Below are positions 1 through 9,334 of a stretch of 64,000 bases of DNA, in pieces (the stretch's first letter is position 1; every line of letters starts with the position of its first letter). The stretch comes from Ardenticatenaceae bacterium (lineage in GTDB: Bacteria; Chloroflexota; Anaerolineae; Promineifilales; Promineifilaceae), in the NCBI GenBank assembly GCA_020634415.1, contig JACKBT010000004.1, positions 1 through 64,000 of the forward strand. The letters run 5' to 3'. The notes beneath the pieces were generated by a model. The model was not told the DNA's origin. It did not search any database and worked only from the letters and a program-made list of their open reading frames with translations. Both the position numbers and the translations under genes were made by a program.

Positions 1-717
1 TGCCTCGGCCAATTCCCACAAAGCACCGGCTAAGCCACCTTCAGTGGGGTCGTGCATGGCCGTCACCTCGCCCGCATCCACCGCCAGTTGCGCCTCGCGC
101 AGCACGCTGATGCCCGGTTCGGTGAGGAAGTTTTGGGCTTGTTGCAGCTCCTCATCGCTTAAAATCCCTTGCAGCCGTTCCGGGAATTCGCGGGCCAAAA
201 TGGCGGTGGCTTCGATGGGAATGCCTTTGGTGAGCAGGATGTGGTCGCCTGCATTCATCTTGTGCGGCGTGATTAGCCTGTCTCGTGTGACTTCGCCGAT
301 GAGTGTGCCCATGAGGATCGGCCGTTCCAAGCCATATGTAATCTCCGTGTGACCGCCAATGAGGGAGATGCCTTTTTCTTCACAGGCAGATACCAGTTGT
401 TGGTTGATGGTGGTGACGAGATCGGCCGTTGTTTGGCCCTCTGGCAGCAGCATTGTGACCATTAGCCAGCGCGGGGTGGCGCCAGTGGTGGCGATGTCGT
501 TGCTGTTCACCTGCACCAGATACCAGCCGATTTCATCGGTGGCAAAGGTGATGGGGTCCGATTTGAAGACGAGCAGGGTGTCGCCCAGCTCAATCACGGC
601 GCAGTCCAGGCCGATGCCCGGTTTGACGATGACGCGCTCATCGAAAACGGGGGCCTGGGCTAACAATTGGGCGAGTAAGGGCGGGGGTAGTTTGCCGAGG
701 GGGAGTGGTGTTGTCAT
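1..717 (-). CDS. AIR synthase-related protein (HypE/PurM superfamily), C-terminus cut off
   Basis: The frame opens at an ATG at 717 and runs 239 codons to the window edge without a stop. Visible elements fit the AIR synthase fold: an N-terminal half with KSDPITF and NSNDIATTG, then IGGHTEIT, and in the C-terminal half DPTEGGLAGALWELAEA, the conserved motif of the AIR_synth_C domain. The family binds ATP and activates carbonyl, carbamoyl or selenide groups (PurM, HypE, SelD, ThiL). HypE-like is the closest feel because of DPTEGGLA, but the diagnostic HypE C-terminal cysteine would lie beyond the edge. No hydrogenase maturation genes are in view, so the substrate is unknown. It may be cotranscribed with the genes upstream on the same strand. 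Confidence 0.75.
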   Translation of the reverse strand, partial: MTTPLPLGKLPPPLLAQLLAQAPVFDERVIVKPGIGLDCAVIELGDTLLVFKSDPITFATDEIGWYLVQVNSNDIATTGATPRWLMVTMLLPEGQTTADLVTTINQQLVSACEEKGISLIGGHTEITYGLERPILMGTLIGEVTRDRLITPHKMNAGDHILLTKGIPIEATAILAREFPERLQGILSDEELQQAQNFLTEPGISVLREAQLAVDAGEVTAMHDPTEGGLAGALWELAEA

Positions 718-732
718 AGGGTGAAGGGTGCA

Positions 733-1272
733 TTATTTATCCAACAATTTGAGAACCGTGTTCCAATTGCGGGTAGTGATGTTTTTGCCAAATTCCTTTT
801 CTAATATGTTCATGGCATCGGTTGTGCGTGCCGTGCCGGTCAGGGTCAGTACGCTGCATATTTCGGTGTCGGTCACAGACAAAATGTGGTAGCTGCCATC
901 CGGTGACTGGTAGGGGATGGGGAGTTGGCTGGTGGGCGGCTGGCTGAGGAAGGTGATGTAGAGGCGGGTTTGATGAGTAACTTCAATCCCCGCAAATGGG
1001 TCAGATGCCACCAATGCTTCCACTGCCTCACGTGTGCGAATCAGCACGGGCACGGGGAAGCCAAAGCTGGCTTCAATGCCTGCTTCGATGGTTTGTTGGA
1101 GCGAGTCTGCCTGAGTTGTGTCAGCTTCAAACAGGACATTGCCTGAGGCCAACAGCGTTTTTACCTTCGTAAACCCCAACTCTGTCAACATTTGGCGCAA
1201 ATCGGCCATTTTGATTTTTTTGTGACCGCCGACGTTGATGCCGCGCAGGAGGGCGATAAACTGTCTTCTCAT
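733..1272 (-). CDS. DUF1697 family protein
   Basis: This encodes 179 residues starting MRRQFIALLRGINVGG, the typical DUF1697 opening, followed by KMADLRQMLTELGF and ASGNVLFEA. Length matches the family (about 170-180 residues). A longer in-frame extension to 1392 uses a TTG and reads through a repeat, so the ATG at 1272, with AAAGGAA about seven bases upstream, is chosen. The biochemical role of the family is not established. It is cytoplasmic, with no signal or membrane segment. The stop lies 16 bases before the start of the AIR-synthase-like gene, so the two are probably one transcript. Confidence 0.85.
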   Translation of the reverse strand: MRRQFIALLRGINVGGHKKIKMADLRQMLTELGFTKVKTLLASGNVLFEADTTQADSLQQTIEAGIEASFGFPVPVLIRTREAVEALVASDPFAGIEVTHQTRLYITFLSQPPTSQLPIPYQSPDGSYHILSVTDTEICSVLTLTGTARTTDAMNILEKEFGKNITTRNWNTVLKLLDK

Positions 1273-1275
1273 CAA

Positions 1276-1347
1276 GTTCCTTTCAGTTCCCCTAAGCTTC
1301 CCTGAGTTCCTCCTAAGGGGGAACTGTGGGGAACTTGGGGAACTTTT
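1276..1347. repeat. Composite repeat of GGGAACT/AGTTCCC units
   Basis: Several copies of a short unit (GTTCC, AGTTCCCC) are followed by the inverted unit (GGGGGAACT, GGGGAACTT), giving potential foldback. A related array lies at 22978-23054 inside a coding region. It sits between the ABC-F stop (1350) and the DUF1697 start. Confidence 0.55.
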
Positions 1348-1349
1348 TT

Positions 1350-2975
1350 CTAGTTGTAGTGGGCTTCGATACGGCCGTTTACCACCCACCAAATCTCCGT
1401 CGCAAAGCGCTCAATAAAATAACGGTCATGCACCACCGCCAAAATCGTGCCGTTGTACTGCGTCAACGCCTGCTCAAAGCGGGTACGCGAGGGGATGTCC
1501 AAATGATTGATCGGCTCGTCCAGCAAAAGAAAGGTACAACCCATCGCCACCAGGCGGGCCAATGCCAGCCGCGCCCGTTCGCCATAGCTCAATTGGGCAT
1601 TGGGGCGAATGGCATCATCACCAGCAAAGAGGAAAAAGTGCAAAAAGGATCGCGCCTCGGTCTGGTTCATGGCCGCCACCGCTTGAATGGTGTCCAGCGG
1701 CGTGCTGTCTGGCTCCAAATTCTCCTGCTCCTGGCTCATGTAGCCCATCTGCACGCTGCTGCCGAGGTGGAACTGACCAGCCAGCGGCGCAATCTGGCCG
1801 GCGATGGTGCGCAGCAGGGTGGTTTTGCCGCTGCCATTCGGCCCCGTCAGCACCACGCGCTGCCCCAGGCTAATCTCCTCGTGGAGATGGGCCAGCAGCG
1901 GCGGCTGGCCGGGATAACCAACGGCCAGATTTTCCAGACGCAGCACATCGCGGCCGATGTAGTCGGCTTCGCCGAATTCCAGCTTCATCTGCCAGCCCTG
2001 TTTGGGCTTTTCGATGCGCTCGTCGGCGGCCAGGTAGCGGTCTAGCTTTTTCTCGCGGGATTTGGCTTTTTTGGCGACTTTTTTGGCGAGGCGGCGCACG
2101 CTGGGCTGGTTGGGCTTGGTGGTGCGTTCCACATGCAGGGCCTGCTCTTTGGTGCGGGCGATGTCCTGCCGCATTTTGCGAATCTCGTAGACCTGATCGC
2201 GGTAGGCGGACAGCAGTTTTTCTTGCTCTTGCAGGTATTGGTCGAGGTAGTCGCTGTAGCTGCCGGGGTAGTCGCGGATGGTTTGGGTTTCGGGGTTGAG
2301 GTCTATGATGCGGGTGACGGTGCGATCCAGGAAGGTGCGGTCGTGGGAGACGATGAGGGCGCCGCCGGGGAAGTCGGCCAGCCAGCTTTCGAGCCATTCG
2401 AGCATTTCGATGTCGAGGTGGTTGGTGGGTTCGTCTAGCAGCAGCAGGTCTGGCTCGTCGAGGATGATGAGGGCCATTGCCAGCCGTGTTTTTTGGCCGC
2501 CGCTAAGGTGCTGCACAGAGAGGTCGGGGTCTATGGTGTGCAGGTTGAAGATGGCGAGGGTGGCTTGGATACGGCCGTTATCCATCCGCCCCAACTTTGC
2601 CAACGCCGCATCATAGGCCAGGTGTAAATCCTCCCGTTCTGGTTCCTCGGCCAGAGCCAGGCCCAACTGCGCCAACTCGGCTTCGATGGCCTCCGGGTCG
2701 CCGACGCGCTGCTGCAAAAGCTGGCCTAAGGTCAGGTTGGGGTCGGGTTCAAAGCCCTGCGCCAGGTAGCCCAGGCGCAAATCGGCGGGGGAGAGGGCCA
2801 TATGACCGCTGTCGGGATGCTCTGCACCGGCCATGATGCGCAGCAGGGTGGTTTTGCCGCTGCCGTTGGGGCCGATGAAGCCGACCCGCTCGCCGGGATT
2901 GACGGTGAAGGTGATGTTTTTGAGGATGGGGTTGAGGTTGTAGCTTTTGCTGATTTGGTGCGCGGTGATCGCCAT
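1350..2975 (-). CDS. ABC-F family ATP-binding protein
   Basis: 541 residues with two ABC ATPase domains in tandem and no membrane segments, the arrangement of ABC-F translation factors (EttA, Uup, YkpA types). First domain: Walker A GPNGSGKTT at 35-43, signature LSGGQKTRLA, Walker B LLLDEPTNHLD. Second domain: GPNGSGKTTLL, LSYGERARLA and LLDEPINHLD, where Ile replaces the usual Thr. A long basic coiled linker rich in Lys/Arg (RRLAKKVAKKAKSR) separates them, as expected for the P-site tRNA interaction motif. These proteins act on stalled ribosomes. Some confer resistance to ribosome-targeting antibiotics, but nothing here indicates that. The start at 2975 (MAITAHQIS) is preferred over an upstream TTG. 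Confidence 0.88.
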   Translation of the reverse strand: MAITAHQISKSYNLNPILKNITFTVNPGERVGFIGPNGSGKTTLLRIMAGAEHPDSGHMALSPADLRLGYLAQGFEPDPNLTLGQLLQQRVGDPEAIEAELAQLGLALAEEPEREDLHLAYDAALAKLGRMDNGRIQATLAIFNLHTIDPDLSVQHLSGGQKTRLAMALIILDEPDLLLLDEPTNHLDIEMLEWLESWLADFPGGALIVSHDRTFLDRTVTRIIDLNPETQTIRDYPGSYSDYLDQYLQEQEKLLSAYRDQVYEIRKMRQDIARTKEQALHVERTTKPNQPSVRRLAKKVAKKAKSREKKLDRYLAADERIEKPKQGWQMKLEFGEADYIGRDVLRLENLAVGYPGQPPLLAHLHEEISLGQRVVLTGPNGSGKTTLLRTIAGQIAPLAGQFHLGSSVQMGYMSQEQENLEPDSTPLDTIQAVAAMNQTEARSFLHFFLFAGDDAIRPNAQLSYGERARLALARLVAMGCTFLLLDEPINHLDIPSRTRFEQALTQYNGTILAVVHDRYFIERFATEIWWVVNGRIEAHYN

Positions 2976-3020
2976 AGTGGGGCAAGGATAGTGGAAAGCC
3001 GCTTTTCCTGCCAATTTTGG

Positions 3021-3079
3021 GGAGACTGGAGATTGGAGACTGGAGGCTGGAAGTCGCTAGTCTCCAATCTCCAGTCTCC
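3021..3079. repeat. GGAGACTGGAGATT hairpin repeat, copy 1
   Basis: Perfect 21-base arms at 3021-3041 and 3059-3079 around a 17-base loop. The arms are made of tandem units of the form GGAGACT/GGAGATT. It lies between the malic enzyme stop and the ABC-F start. Related copies are at 19623, 27021, 30002, 45102, 48889, 50232, 51195 and 55411. Confidence 0.9.
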
Positions 3080-3091
3080 TCCTAAACATTG

Positions 3092-4744
3092 TTAATTGCT
3101 GTTGAGGTAATTGGGATAGTCGGGTTCGTACATGTGGGCACGAACGGCGGCGGCTAAATCGGCGGGTTCGGGGGTGGTTGCCAGGCCGGTTTGATAGGCG
3201 ATGGTGGCGACGGCGGTGGCGATTTTGGCCGATACGTCTCGGATTTTAGCCAGGGGTGGGTAGATACGGCCGTTTGCCAAATCAGCTTCCTCTACCTCTG
3301 CCGCCAGTGTCTTGGCTGCGGCCATAAACATCTCATCCGTCACCAGCCGCGCCCCGCTGACGACAATGCCCAGCCCGACACCGGGGAAGATGTAGGCGTT
3401 GTTGCCCTGGGCGGGGAAGAAGGTTTGCCCATTGAAGACGACCGTATCGAAGGGGCTGCCGCTGGCGAAGATGGCCCGGCCATTTGTCCAACGGTAGGCT
3501 TCTTCGGCGGTGCATTCGGATTTGGAGGTGGGGTTGGAGAGGGAGAAGACCATCGGCCGTTCGTTCCACTCCAGCATGGCTTCTAGGACGGGTTGGGTGA
3601 ACATGCTGGGCTGCCCCGATGCGCCGATGATGGCGGTGGGTTTGAGAGCTTGTACGGCACTGAGGAAGTCGGGCAAAAATTCGTGGTCGTGGGCAAACGG
3701 CCGTTTGTAATCACCCAAATCCTGCCGACTGCTCACCACTAAGCCCCGCGAATCCACAAACCAGCAGCGCAGTCTGGCTTCGGCTTCACTCAAGCCTTCC
3801 TCCATCATGGCCGAGACGGTGAGATTGGCAATGCCTGTGCCTGCTTCGCCTGCGCCTAAGAAGAGCAGTTTTTGGTCACTCAGTTTGCCGCCGGTGATGC
3901 GTAAGGCGGAGTAGAGGCCGGCCAGGGTGACGGCGGCTGTGCCTTGAATGTCGTCGTTGAAGGAGCAGACGCGGTTGCGGTAGGTTTCCAGCAGGTGGAA
4001 GGCGTTGTTGGTGCCGAAGTCTTCAAATTGGATGAGGGCATGGGGGTAGCGGGCGGTAACGGCCGTTATAAACTCCTCCACAAACGCCTCATACTCCTGG
4101 CCGCGCAGCCGCCGTTGGGGCAGGCCAATGTATAGCGGATCGTCCAACAGTGTTTGCCGATTTGTGCCCACGTCCAGGGTGATGGGCAATGTTTGGGAGG
4201 GCGGGATGCCAGCGCAGGCGGTGTAGAGCGAGAGTTTGCCTACGGGGATGCCCATGCCGTTTGCGCCTAAATCACCCAGGCCCAAAATGCGCTCGCCATC
4301 GGTGACGACGATGACGCGCACGTCATCGTGCTGCCAGTTGGCGACGATTTCAGCGATGTGGCCTCGGTCTTCGGCCGAAATGTAGAGGCCGCGTGGCCGA
4401 CGGAAGATATGCCCATATTCCTGGCAGCCCTGGCCGACGGTGGGGGTGTAGATGATGGGCATCATTTTGTCTAGATTGTCTATGACCACGCGGTAGAAGA
4501 GGGTTTCGTTGCGGTCTTCTAGGGCGATCATGTAGATGTATTTTTCTAGATCGTTGATTTTGCGCTCGAAGTTGTCCATGACGCGCTGTACCTGGACGGC
4601 TTGACTGCCGATGCGTGGCGGCACAAGCCCGCGTAAACAGAAGGCATCGCGTTCGTGGGCGGTAAAGGCAGTGCCTTTGTTTAATTCGGGGTTATGCAAT
4701 AACGCCACGCCATGTGGGAAATCGGAAATTTGTTGTTCTTTCAT
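3092..4744 (-). CDS. NAD-dependent malic enzyme
   Basis: 550 residues, the size of the large bacterial and eukaryotic-type malic enzyme (MaeA/SfcA class). It oxidatively decarboxylates L-malate to pyruvate with reduction of NAD(P), linking the TCA cycle to pyruvate in the cytoplasm. Recognisable parts: the N-terminal domain with GTAFTAHERDAFCLRGL, the catalytic Tyr in PIIYTPTVG (Tyr100), GANGMGIPVGKLSLY with the catalytic Lys170, the metal-site region FEDFGTNNAF, and the nucleotide-binding LGAGEAGTGIANL. The ATG at 4744 has AAGGAC upstream. Cofactor preference cannot be fixed by eye; NAD is the norm for this architecture. The gene is flanked by repeats on both sides and looks monocistronic. 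Confidence 0.92.
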   Translation of the reverse strand: MKEQQISDFPHGVALLHNPELNKGTAFTAHERDAFCLRGLVPPRIGSQAVQVQRVMDNFERKINDLEKYIYMIALEDRNETLFYRVVIDNLDKMMPIIYTPTVGQGCQEYGHIFRRPRGLYISAEDRGHIAEIVANWQHDDVRVIVVTDGERILGLGDLGANGMGIPVGKLSLYTACAGIPPSQTLPITLDVGTNRQTLLDDPLYIGLPQRRLRGQEYEAFVEEFITAVTARYPHALIQFEDFGTNNAFHLLETYRNRVCSFNDDIQGTAAVTLAGLYSALRITGGKLSDQKLLFLGAGEAGTGIANLTVSAMMEEGLSEAEARLRCWFVDSRGLVVSSRQDLGDYKRPFAHDHEFLPDFLSAVQALKPTAIIGASGQPSMFTQPVLEAMLEWNERPMVFSLSNPTSKSECTAEEAYRWTNGRAIFASGSPFDTVVFNGQTFFPAQGNNAYIFPGVGLGIVVSGARLVTDEMFMAAAKTLAAEVEEADLANGRIYPPLAKIRDVSAKIATAVATIAYQTGLATTPEPADLAAAVRAHMYEPDYPNYLNSN

Positions 4745-4820
4745 GTTTGTCCTTTTTATGGGCCTGATACGGCCGTTTCAATAAATTTATGCGGCTCTTG
4801 GTGGTTTTGTGGGGCTGCAC

Positions 4821-4846
4821 GGGCGGGCACAAGGCCACGCCCCTAC
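4821..4846. repeat. Dispersed 26-base repeat shared with 16765-16790 (inverted)
   Basis: Starts GGGCGGGCACAAGG and ends CCACGCCCCTAC. An exact inverted copy is at 16765-16790, where it continues to a fuller palindrome-like GTAGGGGC...GCCCCTAC. It lies in the malic enzyme leader region. Confidence 0.8.
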
Positions 4847-4899
4847 GCCAGCATTCATCAAAGAGCCATATTTGTAGGTAAGTTTGATGTTTATATTGG

Positions 4900-5097
4900 T
4901 TACGAGTGATGATGGTTGGAGATGCCCGCGTAAACGGCCGCTCCCAAAGCCAAAATGAGCAAGGCGGCAGCAATGGTGAGGGGCAGGGTGAGTGCACCCA
5001 GGGAGGCCCAAACCATTGTTGGTAAAAATGCCATGATCAGGGCGGCGATGATGGCGGTGAGGATCGCTAGCAATAAACCAAGAATGTCAATACCCAT
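4900..5097 (-). CDS. Small two-helix membrane protein
   Basis: 65 residues, almost entirely hydrophobic. A first helix covers about residues 5-27 and a second about 30-57, with a short His-rich tail (SNHHHS). The ATG at 5097 is preceded by AAGGAAA at good spacing, which supports a real gene. I do not recognise a family. It resembles the many small YtxH/DUF-like membrane peptides of Gram-positive and Chloroflexota genomes. It lies 15 bases upstream of nothing on its own strand except the malic enzyme leader, so its role cannot be read from context. Confidence 0.65.
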   Translation of the reverse strand: MGIDILGLLLAILTAIIAALIMAFLPTMVWASLGALTLPLTIAAALLILALGAAVYAGISNHHHS

Positions 5098-5112
5098 TGA
5101 ATCGTTTCCTTT

Positions 5113-6126
5113 TTAAGCAGCAACGGCTAATTCTGGCCAGGCTTTGGCGGCCCGGCCGTTTTCGCGCAGCCAACAGGCAGTGGTGTGTTTTGTGCCCACG
5201 CGGAAGAGGGGAGGAACGGCCGTTAAACATTTCTCCATGGCATACGGGCAGCGTGGGGCAAAGGGACAGTGTGTGAACTCCTGTCTTAAATCGGGCGGCA
5301 GCCCCTCAATTGAAGCCAGCCGCCGCTTTTGCCTGGCATCAACGGTGGGAATAGATTGGAGAAGGGCTTTGGTGTAGGGATGGGTGGTACGGGTGTACAA
5401 ACTGCTCACTTCGGCCATTTCCACAATATAACCGGCATACATCACCGCCACCTTTTGTACTAGGCCCGCCACCACGCCCATATCATGCGTAATCCAGATG
5501 ATGGCCATGCCCAGCTTTTGTTGTAGCTGTTTCACCAACTCGACAATCTGGGCCTGGATGGTGACATCCAGGGCGGTCGTAGGTTCGTCGGCGATGAGGA
5601 TGGCCGGGTTGCAGGAGAGGGCCATGGCGATCATGATGCGCTGCCGCTGTCCGCCGGAGAATTGGTGGGGATAATCAGATAGACGGTTTTCGGCATCGGG
5701 CAGGCCGACAAGGTTTAGCAGTTCGACGGCGCGTTTTTTGGCTTCGTGGTTGTTCATGTGCAGATGGAGTTTGAGTCCTTCCATGAGTTGGAAGCCAATG
5801 GTGAGAACTGGATTGAGACAGGTGACGGGGTCTTGGAAGATCATGCTGATTTCGCGGCCACGAATGTGGCGCATTTCTTCGGCTGAGATTTTGAGGAGAT
5901 TACGGCCGTTGTACCACACTTCACCTCCTTCTACCCGTCCGGGCGGCATAGGAATCAGCCCCAAAAGCGACAAGACGCTTACCGATTTGCCGCAGCCGCT
6001 TTCCCCTACCAGGGCCATAGATTCCCCTTCGTCCAGAGTGTAGGAGATGCCGTTGACGGCGTTGACAATGCCTTCTTCCGTATAAAATTTTGTTACCAGG
6101 TTTTTCACCTCGAGTAAATGTGTCAT
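5113..6126 (-). CDS. Oligopeptide/dipeptide ABC transporter ATP-binding protein (OppD/DppD type)
   Basis: 337 residues with a single ABC ATPase domain. Walker A GESGCGKS is at 41-48, signature FSGGQRQRI starts at 156, Walker B ILIADEPTTALD follows, and the D-loop/switch His is in WITHDMGVV. The C-terminal extension carries THCPFAPRCPYAMEKC, the cysteine pattern of the oligopeptide-transporter C-terminal domain, where it can hold an Fe-S cluster. Such ATPases energise uptake of peptides, nickel or oligosaccharides with two permeases, a partner OppF ATPase and a binding protein. None of these is adjacent: the next genes are a tiny membrane protein and a kinase. It is therefore an orphan subunit that must serve permeases encoded elsewhere. 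Confidence 0.9.
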   Translation of the reverse strand: MTHLLEVKNLVTKFYTEEGIVNAVNGISYTLDEGESMALVGESGCGKSVSVLSLLGLIPMPPGRVEGGEVWYNGRNLLKISAEEMRHIRGREISMIFQDPVTCLNPVLTIGFQLMEGLKLHLHMNNHEAKKRAVELLNLVGLPDAENRLSDYPHQFSGGQRQRIMIAMALSCNPAILIADEPTTALDVTIQAQIVELVKQLQQKLGMAIIWITHDMGVVAGLVQKVAVMYAGYIVEMAEVSSLYTRTTHPYTKALLQSIPTVDARQKRRLASIEGLPPDLRQEFTHCPFAPRCPYAMEKCLTAVPPLFRVGTKHTTACWLRENGRAAKAWPELAVAA

Positions 6127-6449
6127 GTTAACCCCCTGCCAGACTTACGCCGTTGGGTCAATGAAACAGGTTTGTTCGGTATGGTCAGATGGGGCTTGTT
6201 TGAATGTGGGGTGGAGAGATTTTGTCTGGCGGGTTGGGTTCTCTCTGTGCAGTAGGCTCCCATCTTGACAATAGGTTATTAAGCACCTATTAGTCTGCCA
6301 TAAGCGGGGATGGGGGCGTAGTGATGAATAGCATATTCGCTCAAGCCGAAAGTCATCACAGCTAACGCCTGTGTGCTGATGGGCATAGAAAGGGGTGTGT
6401 TTTTATTTCGATTGAAGATGAGAGCAGCGGTTTTAGGCTATTGCTTTGA
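6127..6449. other. 323-base spacer, no gene seen
   Basis: Contains the leader of the OppD-type gene and the trailer of the kinase gene. I find no convincing reading frame, terminator hairpin or known repeat here. It lacks the ACGGCCGT palindrome found in most neighbouring stretches. Confidence 0.5.
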
Positions 6450-9128
6450 TCAATAGAGGTATGGCTGCACGACGCTCAATAAAGTATCTAAGTGGTAGGG
6501 TTTTTGTAAGAAGGGGATGGTGTCGCCAAAACGGCCGAAAATCTCTGTTTCGCTGAAGCCAGAGGAGATGATGATGTGTACGGCGGCATTGATCTGCTTG
6601 ATTTTTGTGTATGTTTCTTCGCTGCTTATGCCGGGCATGGATAAGTCGAGCAGGATGAGTTTGATTTTCTCCTGATGTTGTTGGTAGACGGCGAGTCCCT
6701 CTTCGCCATTGACGGCCGTTATGGTTTCAATGCCGTTTGTGTGTAGGATATCGGTGACGGCATCGAGAACGGCCGTTTCGTCATCAATGACCAAAATAAC
6801 ACCTTGTTCCACCCCTTTTTCCTCGGCTTCGGCAACCGTTGGCTGTAGTTGAACAACCAAATCTTCAGATGGGGCGGGGAAGATAACGGTAAAAGTTGTA
6901 CCGACACCAACCGCACTGTCTACATGCAACCCGCCTTTGTGGCCTCGAATGATGCCTAGCACAGCGGCGAGACCTAACCCACGCCCTGTGAATTTGGTTG
7001 TAAAAAAGGGATCGAAGATTTTGGATATGGTTTCCTTATCCATCCCACAGCCGTTATCCTCAATTGTCATACTCACGTACCGACCGGATGCTAGAGGTAT
7101 GCTGGTATATTGCCAAAAACGGCCGTCATCTTCTGCCAACTCTTGAACCCCCGTCATAATCCTCACAATACCGTTTTTGCCCTCCATAGATTCTGCGGCA
7201 TTAATGATCAAATTCATGATCACCTGCTGAATCTGACCTTGATCCCCTTCTATTAAGGGCAATGGGTCTGGTAGACCCCAAACGAGTTCAACTTGTTTGG
7301 GCAAAGCCACCTGAAACAAGTTGAGATTTTCCTGAATGAACGCATTTAGATAGATAGTCTTGCGTTGAAAATGCCCGCGCCCCGAATAAGCCAACATTTG
7401 CCGCGTTAAATCCGCAGCACGCTCGGCCGCCTTGATGGCTTTCTGAATGTGAGGTGAAGCTGTGCTGCCTGATGGCAATTTAGACATGGCCACCGAAGAT
7501 TGGGCCATCATCGCCATCAACAAGTTGTTGAAATCATGAGCAATGCCACCGGCTAATATTCCCAGGCTTTTTAACTTTTCTGAGTGGCGCAGCGCATCTT
7601 CAGTTTTTCGGCGCTCCGTAATATCGCGTATGATCGCCAATTGATGGGGCTTCCCATGGTAAATAATCATCGTCCCATGCAGCTCAACATCAAGTGGCGT
7701 GCCATCCTGACAAACATTAATAATATCGGCGTAGAAATATTCATCTGGGGCGATTGCCCCCCGCAATTTTGGCAAGATATTGTGGTAATCGGGGTGTATG
7801 ATTTTCTCTGGTGGCAGACCAACAAAGGTATCATTTGAATAGCCATGCATCTGGCAAGCTGCGGCGTTGGCTTCCACGATGATGCCGGCTTCATTGATAA
7901 TGATCAGGCCATCTGTAACCGCTTCAAAAATGCCACGATACTGTTTTTCACTCTCCATTAAGGCTTGCTCAGTTCTCTGCTTGGCGGCCAGGTTTTCTAC
8001 AAAGGTGTTGAACCATTGCACAAGTTCTCCGATTTCATCTTGGCTGCGAACTTGCAGGCGTGCCTGTTCGTTGAGTGTGCCATCCTGGTGTTCTTGAAAA
8101 CGCTGGGTGATTTGCTGAATGGGTGTAACAACGTCTCGGCTGTAGAGCAGTGCGGCTAGACCCACAATAAATAGGCTGATGATGACGGCAACGGCCGTTG
8201 CCATGCCAATTACCGACGTTTTAGCGGTAAGCGTACTAATGGGGATCAGGCTCATAATGATCCAATCATTGATATCAGAGTGGATGTGATTGATATACAT
8301 TGGCTGCCCATCAAGCACAGACTCAAAAGAGCTAACTTGTTGCCCTGGCATCTGACCATGCTCCGCCAACACCGATAATAAATCTGGATCAATTTGATGG
8401 CCGATAGTTTCCTTGTCGGGATGATAAATAATCCTGTTTTTGCCATCCACAACCATTAAATAAGCCCCTTCGCCCAGCTTTATACGATTAAAATGATCAT
8501 ATAAATAATCAACATTGTAGTTGACAAGGATGAGAGCCGATGGTTCTTGGGCCAGAGTCGAACGATCAATCCGCGTTAAAACTTTAGCGGCCGTAATCAC
8601 CTTTCTGTGGGCCGAATTTACATTGACGTTATCTTCAATGCCTATCCAAAGCACAAACTGGTCGCTGTTAATCGTCTCGGCAAAGATTTTGTCTTTTACA
8701 TCCGTCCGAATACTGGCTACATTCAGCGTGTCGCCGACATGATAGTGCTGGTCATTCACCGTAAAAATGTCTATAGACACCAACCCTTCCAAATTGGAGT
8801 AATTGTTCAGTATATAGCCAATACGTGCTTGGGTGGCTAAGTTGGTGAAGGTATCATCTGAAGCCGTTTCATCATTCAATGTATTGGTAATGTCTTCAAC
8901 ACTAGAAAGGTTGGCAATAAGACTGTCAATTTGGGCCAATTGCAGATGTAAATATTCTTGTTGGTTGATAACAAACTCCGACGCATATTTTGTTGACTCT
9001 TCAAGCAATACGGAGCGGGAAATGCGATAGGAACTAATACCGACAACCAATAAGGGAATAATGCTTAGGAAGATCAAATACCCAATAAATTTTTGAATGA
9101 TGTTAGGTTTTAGTAATGGGCGAGTCAT
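6450..9128 (-). CDS. Membrane hybrid sensor histidine kinase (Cache-HAMP-PAS-HisKA-HATPase-REC)
   Basis: 892 residues. Transmembrane helix 1 at about 12-34, an extracytoplasmic Cache-like sensor at about 40-300, helix 2 at about 304-330, HAMP to about 385, and PAS at about 395-505. The dimerisation domain has phospho-acceptor His531 in GGIAHDFNN. The ATPase domain has an N-box near 638-648, G1 DNGCGM at 691-696 and G2 GRGLGL at 715-720. A C-terminal receiver has phospho-acceptor Asp828 (LLDLSMPG) and conserved Lys in FLQKPY. The layout means autophosphorylation, then transfer to its own receiver. The binding-protein gene just upstream on the same strand suggests it reads ligand occupancy of that protein, as LuxQ reads LuxP. 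No output regulator is adjacent. Confidence 0.93.
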   Translation of the reverse strand: MTRPLLKPNIIQKFIGYLIFLSIIPLLVVGISSYRISRSVLLEESTKYASEFVINQQEYLHLQLAQIDSLIANLSSVEDITNTLNDETASDDTFTNLATQARIGYILNNYSNLEGLVSIDIFTVNDQHYHVGDTLNVASIRTDVKDKIFAETINSDQFVLWIGIEDNVNVNSAHRKVITAAKVLTRIDRSTLAQEPSALILVNYNVDYLYDHFNRIKLGEGAYLMVVDGKNRIIYHPDKETIGHQIDPDLLSVLAEHGQMPGQQVSSFESVLDGQPMYINHIHSDINDWIIMSLIPISTLTAKTSVIGMATAVAVIISLFIVGLAALLYSRDVVTPIQQITQRFQEHQDGTLNEQARLQVRSQDEIGELVQWFNTFVENLAAKQRTEQALMESEKQYRGIFEAVTDGLIIINEAGIIVEANAAACQMHGYSNDTFVGLPPEKIIHPDYHNILPKLRGAIAPDEYFYADIINVCQDGTPLDVELHGTMIIYHGKPHQLAIIRDITERRKTEDALRHSEKLKSLGILAGGIAHDFNNLLMAMMAQSSVAMSKLPSGSTASPHIQKAIKAAERAADLTRQMLAYSGRGHFQRKTIYLNAFIQENLNLFQVALPKQVELVWGLPDPLPLIEGDQGQIQQVIMNLIINAAESMEGKNGIVRIMTGVQELAEDDGRFWQYTSIPLASGRYVSMTIEDNGCGMDKETISKIFDPFFTTKFTGRGLGLAAVLGIIRGHKGGLHVDSAVGVGTTFTVIFPAPSEDLVVQLQPTVAEAEEKGVEQGVILVIDDETAVLDAVTDILHTNGIETITAVNGEEGLAVYQQHQEKIKLILLDLSMPGISSEETYTKIKQINAAVHIIISSGFSETEIFGRFGDTIPFLQKPYHLDTLLSVVQPYLY

Positions 9129-9162
9129 ATTTGTCTTGTCCTATATTGGCCTGACTTTGCCA

Positions 9163-9220
9163 AGAAGTTCAACTTTTTCTTAACAGTTCAACGCCCTCAT
9201 CGGCCAAAAGTTGAACTTCT
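9163..9220. promoter_or_regulatory. 15-base perfect inverted repeat between binding protein and kinase genes
   Basis: AGAAGTTCAACTTTT (9163-9177) is matched by its exact reverse complement at 9206-9220, with a 28-base spacer that holds a further GTTCAAC. It could be an attenuating hairpin, an mRNA stabiliser or a double operator in the 206-base gap upstream of the kinase. No T-run follows on the minus strand. Confidence 0.55.
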
Positions 9221-9334
9221 ACAAGCTTTTTTGTAAGCGTTCAGTTAGCGAAAAATCCTCCGGAAGCTTTCTCGAGGGAAAACCACCGGGAGGGTGAACG
9301 GTTACGCTTTTTTAACGATGTCCTTCATGATGAT